Part shown: piece after piece, positions 9,040 through 13,415 of the stretch | How the letters are laid out: each line of letters starts with the position of its first letter | Position numbering within the stretch: the stretch's first letter is position 1 | Assembly (NCBI GenBank): GCA_031384695.1 | Contig: JANNAV010000114.1 | Span: forward strand, 1 to 13,415 | DNA: 13,415 bases | Source of the DNA: JANNAV01 sp031384695 | Lineage (GTDB): Bacteria; Pseudomonadota; Alphaproteobacteria; Rhodobacterales; Rhodobacteraceae | Reading direction: 5' to 3' | Position numbers and translations under genes: made by a program | The notes under the pieces: generated by a model | The model's database searches: none | Seen by the model: only the letters and a program-made list of their open reading frames with translations | What the model was told of the DNA's origin: nothing

Positions 9040-9121
9040 GGCCGATCCTTTCCTGTCACTTGCGACTCAGGTATTAGTTCATTTTGTAACTAACAACGGA
9101 AAACTGCTGTGAGGTATCCAA
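9040..9121. promoter_or_regulatory. Divergent hmgA / MarR promoter region
   Basis: An 82-bp gap from which hmgA reads leftward and the MarR-type gene rightward. It is noticeably more AT-rich in its centre than the flanks and contains the inverted repeat at 9074-9093. Both promoters must lie here, but no -35/-10 pair is clear enough to place. Confidence 0.7.
9074..9093. promoter_or_regulatory. Inverted repeat, probable MarR-type operator
   Basis: Perfect 6-bp arms TTAGTT (9074-9079) and AACTAA (9088-9093) are separated by 8 bp. A 20-bp dyad of this size, centred in a divergent promoter beside a MarR gene, fits the usual binding site of a MarR dimer. It lies 34 bp from the hmgA start and 28 bp from the regulator start, so a bound dimer could repress both. 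The binding itself is inference. Confidence 0.65.
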
Positions 9122-9565
9122 ATGCCTGACTTCGAGCTTCAAAACTTTCTGCCTTACCTGCTTAATCAGGCGGCAGAAAGTTCCAGCATGGCGTTCCGCA
9201 CCTACTACCGCGACAAGTATGGCATGCTGCGCACCGAATGGCAGGTGCTTTTCCATCTGTGGCGTTATGGCGATATGACCGCGCGCGATATCTGCGACCG
9301 GGCCAGCCTACACAAAACCAAGGTCAGCCGTGCCGTGGCAGCACTGGAGGTCAAGCGGATGCTGGAGCGCCGGGAGATGCCTGCGGATCGTAGAAATGAA
9401 ATGCTGGCGCTGACGCGGATTGGTCGCAAAGCCAGTGAAGACCTCAGCCATGCGGCTGAGGTCTATAATGCGCAACTGTTGGCGATGTTTTCCGAGCCGG
9501 AGCGGGCCATCTTGCACAATTGCCTTTTGCGTATCGCCTATCAAGCGCGTTCAATCCGGACCTGA
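9122..9565 (+). CDS. MarR-family transcriptional regulator
   Basis: A 147-residue winged-helix protein of MarR type and normal length. The N-terminal helix FLPYLLNQAAESSSMAFR begins the dimerisation region. The core follows: LRTEWQVLFHLWRYGDMTARDIC, then the recognition helix HKTKVSRAVAALEVKRML, then the wing with the MarR signature ERREMPADRRNEMLALT. Terminal helices complete the dimer interface. GAGG (9111-9114) is 7 nt before the ATG. It is divergent from hmgA with an inverted repeat between, so it most likely represses the hmg operon and itself, released by homogentisate or another aromatic acid; the ligand is inference. Its last 25 bp overlap the end of the convergent DUF1203 gene. Confidence 0.93.
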   Translation: MPDFELQNFLPYLLNQAAESSSMAFRTYYRDKYGMLRTEWQVLFHLWRYGDMTARDICDRASLHKTKVSRAVAALEVKRMLERREMPADRRNEMLALTRIGRKASEDLSHAAEVYNAQLLAMFSEPERAILHNCLLRIAYQARSIRT

Positions 9566-10005
9566 AAGCAATTGTTTCGGGCGGAGCGAACGTGGACATA
9601 AGCGATGCGTGCGTCGGCAAGGCGCTTTGCGGCCTCGTCGCCAATCCGGGCGGTTGGCACTACAGCGCCAGTTCCATAGACGATACGGTCATTGGCGCTG
9701 TAGCCGCGCAGGATGTAATCGGGCGAAGAAAGCATTTCGGGCACGACGGTCGCGCCACCCGCTGTGCATGGTGCTGCACACAGGAAAATCGGGCCAAGCT
9801 CGGCATAGGGCTGTGGTGCGGGAAACGGGCGATGTGCCAACACCAGCATTTCGGCACCTTTGGGGATCATCGCCAGACAGTGGCGGCAGGGATTGCCGTC
9901 ACCGTCCGAGATCTGCCGCTCGGGCACCTGACCATTGGCGTCAGGCCCGCCTGCCTGATAGGCGCGAACGGTTTCGGTGGGGATCGGGGTGAATTTTATC
10001 GGCAT
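9541..10005 (-). CDS. DUF1203 domain protein
   Basis: A 154-residue protein that I recognise as the DUF1203 family; no biochemical role is known to me. Typical blocks are PTETVRAYQAGGPDANGQ (9-26), SDGDGNPCRHCL (33-44), RPFPAPQPYAELGPIFL (59-75) and DYILRGYSANDRIVYGTG (96-113). Cys40, His42, Cys43, Cys76 and Cys80 look like a possible zinc site. There is no signal peptide, so it is probably cytosolic. The ATG at 10005 is preferred because AAAGGAGA precedes it by 5 nt, over an upstream start at 10023 in the same frame. The gene lies 67 bp downstream of the HIT gene on the same strand and may be in that operon. Its end overlaps the convergent MarR gene by 25 bp. Confidence 0.85.
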   Translation of the reverse strand: MPIKFTPIPTETVRAYQAGGPDANGQVPERQISDGDGNPCRHCLAMIPKGAEMLVLAHRPFPAPQPYAELGPIFLCAAPCTAGGATVVPEMLSSPDYILRGYSANDRIVYGTGAVVPTARIGDEAAKRLADARIAYVHVRSARNNCFQVRIERA

Positions 10006-10010
10006 GACGT

Positions 10011-10018
10011 TCTCCTTT
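10011..10018 (-). promoter_or_regulatory. Ribosome binding site of DUF1203 gene
   Basis: AAAGGAGA on the minus strand, 5 nt before the ATG at 10005. It makes this start far more likely than the one at 10023, which would place the site inside the coding region. Confidence 0.75.
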
Positions 10019-10072
10019 GTCACCCCGTTATTGCCCCAGAACGCAGCCCCACTCGACCCGGTTCTTGCGGTT

Positions 10073-10444
10073 TCAGAAACGCTCGATCAGGCGGCCCATC
10101 AGGCGCCCGCCGAGGATGTGGAGGTGGTAATGCGGCACTTCCTGCATGCCATCGGCGCCTGCGTTGGTTATGGCGCGATATCCAGCCCCCGGAGCCACGC
10201 CCAGCATCGTACAAATTTGCGCACAGGCGCGGTGAAAATCGACCAACTCCTCGGCGGAAGCCTCGGCTGCGAAGTGATCGAAGGTGACATATGGCCCTTT
10301 GGGGATCACCAGCACATGCAGCGGTGCGGCCGGGTTGATATCATGAAACGCAAGGCTGTGCGGGGTTTCCAGCACGGTTTTGTTGGGAATCTCGCCGCGC
10401 AGGATGCGCGCGAAGATGTTGCTCGGGTCATAGGTGTAGGGCAT
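10073..10444 (-). CDS. HIT-family nucleotide hydrolase (HinT-like)
   Basis: A 123-residue histidine-triad protein. The N-terminal part has the HinT-like block IFARILRGEIPNKTVLETPHS (10-30), then HDINPAAPLHVLVIPKG (34-50), and the catalytic triad His105-Tyr-His107-Leu-His109 in EVPHYHLHILGG, ending in the typical GGR..G tail. HinT-type enzymes hydrolyse purine nucleoside phosphoramidates and aminoacyl-adenylates; the exact substrate cannot be read here. Length is normal. The ATG at 10444 is chosen; a TTG at 10450 would give two more residues and overlap the GT14 stop. The gene follows the GT14 stop by only 2 bp, so the two are co-transcribed. A functional link to glycan synthesis is not evident. 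Confidence 0.92.
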   Translation of the reverse strand: MPYTYDPSNIFARILRGEIPNKTVLETPHSLAFHDINPAAPLHVLVIPKGPYVTFDHFAAEASAEELVDFHRACAQICTMLGVAPGAGYRAITNAGADGMQEVPHYHLHILGGRLMGRLIERF

Positions 10445-10446
10445 GA

Positions 10447-12024
10447 TCAATCCACAAACAGATATTCGGTCGCCGCTATTTCGCGGGCCTTCTCAAGCGG
10501 AATATCAAGAAACTCGGCCAGAGGCACGGTGTTTTCATCCACGCTGGCCCCTTGCCGGACGCGCAGCAGATTGGGAAAACCGGCATCACGGATCTTGTCG
10601 GATTCAAAGCGCACATCGTAGCGGATGGTGGGCAACAGCCGGTCGATGGTATCTTGTGGCGTGCGGTCGCCGGCAAGGCCAACCCGGCGCGCGTGGCCAA
10701 TCAGGTATTCATCGGTAAACTCGCATTCGATTTCCAGCAGCCGGACCTTGGCCTTGTCGTTGTAGAAATCCTGCATCAGATCGACATTGGCCGGATCAAT
10801 GCACACCACCAGCCGGTCGGTCTGCCAGTAGTCAAACAACATCCGCACCAACGCCCGCCGATGCCGGGTGCGCTTTTCCAAGGTTGACTGGATGCCGCCC
10901 AGATCGGGCAGCGGCGTTTCGGCCTCGTTGAATAGATAATCCAGCGCGGGCAGGTTCGTCACTTGCCGTACCCGCTCCACCAACCGCTTGGCGACGTGCC
11001 ATTTCTTGCAGGTGACCATCATCAGGGTGCGCTCGCGCCCAAGGCTGCTTTCGGTTTCCCAGAACCGGGGCGCAAACCGGCGTCCGATGCGGCCACGGCC
11101 GGTGATGAATTTGAACAGCGTCCGCCCTTCGTTCGAAATGCCGAATTTGACACCCTTTGCGGCATAAAGCTTGCCCAGCCTGTCTTTCAACTGCTTGGCG
11201 TCGGGCGATATCTTGCGGGCAAAAAGGTAGTCCTGACTGAGCAGCAGATCGTAATTATCGTTATAGAACGTCACCGGCATGCCGTAATCGGTGAACATCA
11301 GGAAGGTCAGGGTGCGGGTCTTGATCTCGTATTCGGGCACAAGATGGCGCACGATGGTTTGAAAGAACGTCTCGTCAGGGATCCATGTGGTGCGGAAAAA
11401 TCGTATCACATCTGGGCGCTTGCCACAAAACTCCAGCACCTGTTCCATCGTCCGCCGGCGCAGGCACCACCATTGGCTGCCGATCTGCATCGCAATATCA
11501 GCGGGCACTTTACGCGCCAGACCGAGACGCTTTTGCAGGTTCATCGACAGGTAGAAAATGGCTTTGTTGTTCCGCTCGTTGAACCAGTGGCGATAGATCA
11601 GCCGTTCTTCCTTGATGCCGGTCTTGATCCATTCCGAGCTATGGAAATCAAAGCTTTCGATATAGTCCACTTCGTCGCTGTCCAGAAAGGCATGCGCAAA
11701 TTCGGCCGTTTTGATTGGCATGCAATCGCCCGACAGCATGTAGAAATGGGTGGCACGCGGAAAGTTCTCCACTGCCGCACGAATGGCCAGCAGGGTGGCC
11801 TCAATCAGGCTCCACTCGCCCCAGCCGCACTTGACCCGCTTTTTCGCAAAGGTCACGGACGGGTTCCGCTCCAGCGTGGTGCGCAGTTTTTCATAGTCTT
11901 CCCGCTTGGCGCGGCCGTCAAAGTGGATCGCGACAAAATCGCCGGTCGCCGTCAGACGCTCGGCCTGGGCGATAATCCCGTCGGGATCCTTGTGACACAG
12001 AAGGATGTAAGCGATTCTTGCCAT
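10447..12024 (-). CDS. GT14 (core-2/I-branching, xylosyltransferase-like) glycosyltransferase with extra C-terminal domain
   Basis: A 525-residue two-domain protein. Residues 1 to about 260 are a GT14 (Branch) domain: IAYILLCHKDPDGI at the start, a HFDGRAKREDY strand, HFYMLSGDCMP (93-103), GSQWWCL (182-188) and PDETFFQTI (216-224), in which Glu218 lines up with the catalytic glutamate of the core-2 N-acetylglucosaminyltransferases. GT14 covers branching beta-1,6-GlcNAc transferases and peptide O-xylosyltransferases, inverting enzymes that use UDP-sugars. From about residue 300 to the end is a second alpha/beta-looking domain with no motif I can name, beginning near TLMMVTCKKWHVAKRLVERV; I believe it is the DUF5928 region found in Rhodobacterales GT14 proteins. 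No signal peptide or membrane segment is visible. The RBS is weak and sits next to an inverted repeat. The gene is divergent from a sulfotransferase. The sugar is unknown. Confidence 0.85.
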   Translation of the reverse strand: MARIAYILLCHKDPDGIIAQAERLTATGDFVAIHFDGRAKREDYEKLRTTLERNPSVTFAKKRVKCGWGEWSLIEATLLAIRAAVENFPRATHFYMLSGDCMPIKTAEFAHAFLDSDEVDYIESFDFHSSEWIKTGIKEERLIYRHWFNERNNKAIFYLSMNLQKRLGLARKVPADIAMQIGSQWWCLRRRTMEQVLEFCGKRPDVIRFFRTTWIPDETFFQTIVRHLVPEYEIKTRTLTFLMFTDYGMPVTFYNDNYDLLLSQDYLFARKISPDAKQLKDRLGKLYAAKGVKFGISNEGRTLFKFITGRGRIGRRFAPRFWETESSLGRERTLMMVTCKKWHVAKRLVERVRQVTNLPALDYLFNEAETPLPDLGGIQSTLEKRTRHRRALVRMLFDYWQTDRLVVCIDPANVDLMQDFYNDKAKVRLLEIECEFTDEYLIGHARRVGLAGDRTPQDTIDRLLPTIRYDVRFESDKIRDAGFPNLLRVRQGASVDENTVPLAEFLDIPLEKAREIAATEYLFVD

Positions 12025-12163
12025 TTCCGAAACAATTAGTGCATAGACGGATCATTGTTTCCTTAATTTGCGGGAATGGACATTGAAAAGACAGCATTTG
12101 TTTGCTTTTTTGTGGCTGAGTGGCAAGGCGACCCATCGGGCGGTTGACTAAAGGAGTGCGACC
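12025..12163. promoter_or_regulatory. Divergent GT14 / sulfotransferase promoter region
   Basis: A 139-bp gap, clearly more AT-rich than the genes around it, from which GT14 reads leftward and the sulfotransferase rightward. It holds the inverted repeat at 12029-12061, a T-rich run near 12098-12111 and, at its right end, the sulfotransferase RBS AAGGAG (12151-12156). No promoter pair is convincing: TTGAAA at 12083-12088 has no good -10 box at 17 bp. Confidence 0.6.
12029..12061. repeat. 8-bp inverted repeat next to GT14 start
   Basis: Perfect arms GAAACAAT (12029-12036) and ATTGTTTC (12054-12061) are separated by 17 bp. On the minus strand the second arm ends 4 nt before the GT14 ATG, so it could be a protein site with half-sites about 25 bp apart, or an RNA hairpin that covers the weak ribosome binding region of GT14. 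Neither role is shown by the sequence alone. Confidence 0.5.
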
Positions 12164-12982
12164 ATGGGTTTTCCCGGTACGTGGATGACGGAAAGTGAAA
12201 GTGTGGTTTACCGCGTGGTGCCGAAATGTGCCTGCTCGACCATCGGGCAGATCATGTTCTACTCCGACCACGGCACATTCTTCGATGGAGACATCCATGA
12301 CGCCACCGGCGGTTTGCACAAATGGGCGATCGAGGCGAGCCAGCCGCTGATCGAAAAGAACGTCAAAAGCCATAAATCCTATGCCTTTACCTGTGTGCGC
12401 AATCCGTACACGCGCATCCTGTCTTCGTTTTTCGACAAGATTTGCGGCATTCAGCGCAATGGCAAACGCTATCGCGGCAATATGGTGCCGCTGCTGATGC
12501 AGAAATACGGCATCGAGGTGGGGGGCGATGATGGCAAGCAGGAGTTCGATCAGATCGCCAGTTTCCGCCGTTTTCTGCTGTTCGCACGCGATACCATCCG
12601 GTGGAAAAAGCCGATGGAACCCGATATTCACTGGTCGGCGATGGCGGGGCATGTGTCCACCTATATCGTCAACGGCGGGCGCTATGACGACATCTTTTTC
12701 ACCGAGAAATTCGATGAAGGGATGGGGCGGGTGCTGAAAAAGATCAAGGTCCGCCACAAGGTTGATCTGAAGAAGATCCCCAAGTTCAACGAAAGTGAAG
12801 GCCACGGGCCAAAGCGGCTGCATCCGGTGGAAGACTACTTTGACGATCTTTCAAAGCATCTGATGTGGGAGATTTACAAGCGCGATTTTCAGCTTTTCAA
12901 GTATGATTTCGATAATCCCGCCAACAAGATGCCGCTGGGCGAGGTTGATCTGGCCGAGGTGCATGCCAAGCTGGGGGATTGA
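12164..12982 (+). CDS. Sulfotransferase family 2 protein
   Basis: A 272-residue PAPS-dependent sulfotransferase of the sulfotransferase family 2 type, the group containing animal chondroitin, dermatan and heparan sulfotransferases. The 5'-phosphosulfate loop is VVPKCACSTIGQIM (Pro20, Lys21, Cys22 to Thr26), and the 3'-phosphate site is AFTCVRNPYTRILSSFFDK (Arg79, Asn80, Pro81, Arg84, Ser87). Downstream, the segment FFTEKFDEGMGRVLKKI matches the usual later part of the fold. There is no signal peptide or membrane anchor, unlike the Golgi enzymes, so it should act in the cytosol where PAPS is made. AAGGAG lies 7 nt before the ATG. It is divergent from the GT14 gene, which suggests joint work on a sulfated glycan; the acceptor is unknown. 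The stop is 4 bp from the convergent gene. Confidence 0.9.
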   Translation: MGFPGTWMTESESVVYRVVPKCACSTIGQIMFYSDHGTFFDGDIHDATGGLHKWAIEASQPLIEKNVKSHKSYAFTCVRNPYTRILSSFFDKICGIQRNGKRYRGNMVPLLMQKYGIEVGGDDGKQEFDQIASFRRFLLFARDTIRWKKPMEPDIHWSAMAGHVSTYIVNGGRYDDIFFTEKFDEGMGRVLKKIKVRHKVDLKKIPKFNESEGHGPKRLHPVEDYFDDLSKHLMWEIYKRDFQLFKYDFDNPANKMPLGEVDLAEVHAKLGD

Positions 12983-12986
12983 ACCC

Positions 12987-13415
12987 TTACGCCTCGATCT
13001 TCAGCACGATCTTGCCCACATGCCCCGCACTTTCAATGCGCCAATGCGCGGCGGGGGCCTGAATCAGAGGGTACTCGCTGTCCATCACCACCCGGAAGGC
13101 ACCGCTGGCAATCATCGGCCAAACCTTTGCTTCCACCTCGGCGGCGATGCGTGCCTTGGCAAGATCTGACTGTGGCCGCAGGGTTGATCCGGTCAGCATC
13201 AGCCGCCGCATCATCATTTCGGCAAAGTTCAACTCCACCTTGGGCCCTTGCAGAAAGGCAATCTGCACCAGCCGCCCGTCATCCGCCAAAGCTTTCACAT
13301 TGCGCGGTAAATAAGGCCCGCCGACCATATCAAGAATCAGATCCGCGCCGCCTTCCTTGCGCAGGATGTCAACGAAATCCTCGCTGCGGTAGTTGATAGC
13401 CCGCTCGGCCCCCAA
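12987..13415 (-). CDS. NAD(P)H:quinone oxidoreductase-like MDR protein (C-terminal part, 5' end outside window)
   Basis: The C-terminal 142 residues of a medium-chain dehydrogenase/reductase, cut by the right edge of the window; the first visible codon TTG is read as leucine inside the gene, not a start. The visible part begins in the nucleotide-binding domain with LGAERAINYRSEDFVDIL, then GADLILDMVGGPYLPRNVKALADDGRLVQIAFLQG, and ends with HWRIESAGHVGKIVLKI, the family-typical tail. This pattern is that of the zinc-free quinone oxidoreductases of the PIG3 (TP53I3) group, which reduce quinones with NADPH. The frame is intact to a TAA stop. It converges on the sulfotransferase with 4 bp between stops and probably belongs to an unrelated transcript further right. 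Confidence 0.88.
   Translation of the reverse strand: MGAERAINYRSEDFVDILRKEGGADLILDMVGGPYLPRNVKALADDGRLVQIAFLQGPKVELNFAEMMMRRLMLTGSTLRPQSDLAKARIAAEVEAKVWPMIASGAFRVVMDSEYPLIQAPAAHWRIESAGHVGKIVLKIEA

Noticed and set aside
9060..9088. TTGCGA with a 17-bp spacer before TTTGTA as the MarR gene promoter
   Set aside because: The -10 position matches the consensus at too few bases to call.
10073..10450. TTG at 10450 as the start of the HIT protein
   Set aside because: An ATG lies two codons later with the same gene order and no overlap; TTG starts are uncommon.
10963..12039. A 358-codon open frame on the plus strand opposite the GT14 gene
   Set aside because: Antisense reading of a gene with GT14 motifs; the translation shows no domain.
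12083..12111. TTGAAA with a 17-bp spacer as a sigma-70 promoter for the sulfotransferase
   Set aside because: The matching -10 position reads TTTTTT, a poor fit to TATAAT.
11918..12823. A 301-codon minus-strand open frame covering the sulfotransferase and its promoter region
   Set aside because: It runs opposite clear PAPS-binding motifs and through an AT-rich intergenic region, with no good start or motif.

Overview
The window looks like a chromosomal segment of a high-GC alphaproteobacterium, most likely a Rhodobacterales (Roseobacter-type) bacterium. The basis is the style of the proteins: an alphaproteobacterial RpoC C-terminus, a Rhamno_transf-type glycosyltransferase, a GT14 enzyme with a long extra C-terminal domain, DUF2783 and DUF1203 proteins. 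This is recognition from memory, not a database search. No tRNA, rRNA, CRISPR array, insertion sequence or phage gene was seen.

Layout. (1) 1-1845: the last 614 codons of rpoC, closed by a strong intrinsic terminator at 1869-1900. (2) 1995-4800, plus strand: a three-gene unit joined by two ATGA stop/start overlaps, encoding a putative rhamnosyltransferase-like glycosyltransferase, a FOXRED1-like FAD oxidoreductase and an HpcH/HpaI-type class II pyruvate aldolase. (3) 4892-9039, minus strand: a compact aromatic catabolism operon read as hmgA (homogentisate 1,2-dioxygenase), an MBL-fold protein with a reduced metal site, an MhpA-like flavin hydroxylase and a 62-residue DUF2783 protein. A divergent MarR-family regulator (9122-9565) faces hmgA across 82 bp that carry a clear inverted repeat, the likely operator. 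(4) 9541-12024, minus strand: DUF1203 protein, HIT-family hydrolase and a two-domain GT14 glycosyltransferase. (5) 12164-12982, plus strand: a PAPS-dependent sulfotransferase, divergent from the GT14 gene. (6) 12987-13415, minus strand: the C-terminal part of a quinone oxidoreductase-like MDR protein, cut by the window edge.

How the genes may work together. The hmg operon would open the ring of homogentisate. The flavin hydroxylase plus a tiny partner resembles the two-component 3-hydroxyphenylacetate 6-hydroxylase MhaAB of Pseudomonas putida, which makes homogentisate, so the operon could both make and cleave it. Fumarylacetoacetase and maleylacetoacetate isomerase are not here. The GT14 and sulfotransferase pair suggests a sulfated surface glycan, with a family make-up that recalls animal glycosaminoglycan synthesis. 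The most interesting points are the loss of the second metal site in the MBL protein, the MhaAB-like pair, the GT14/sulfotransferase pair with an uncharacterised C-terminal domain, and two inverted repeats in the two divergent promoter regions.
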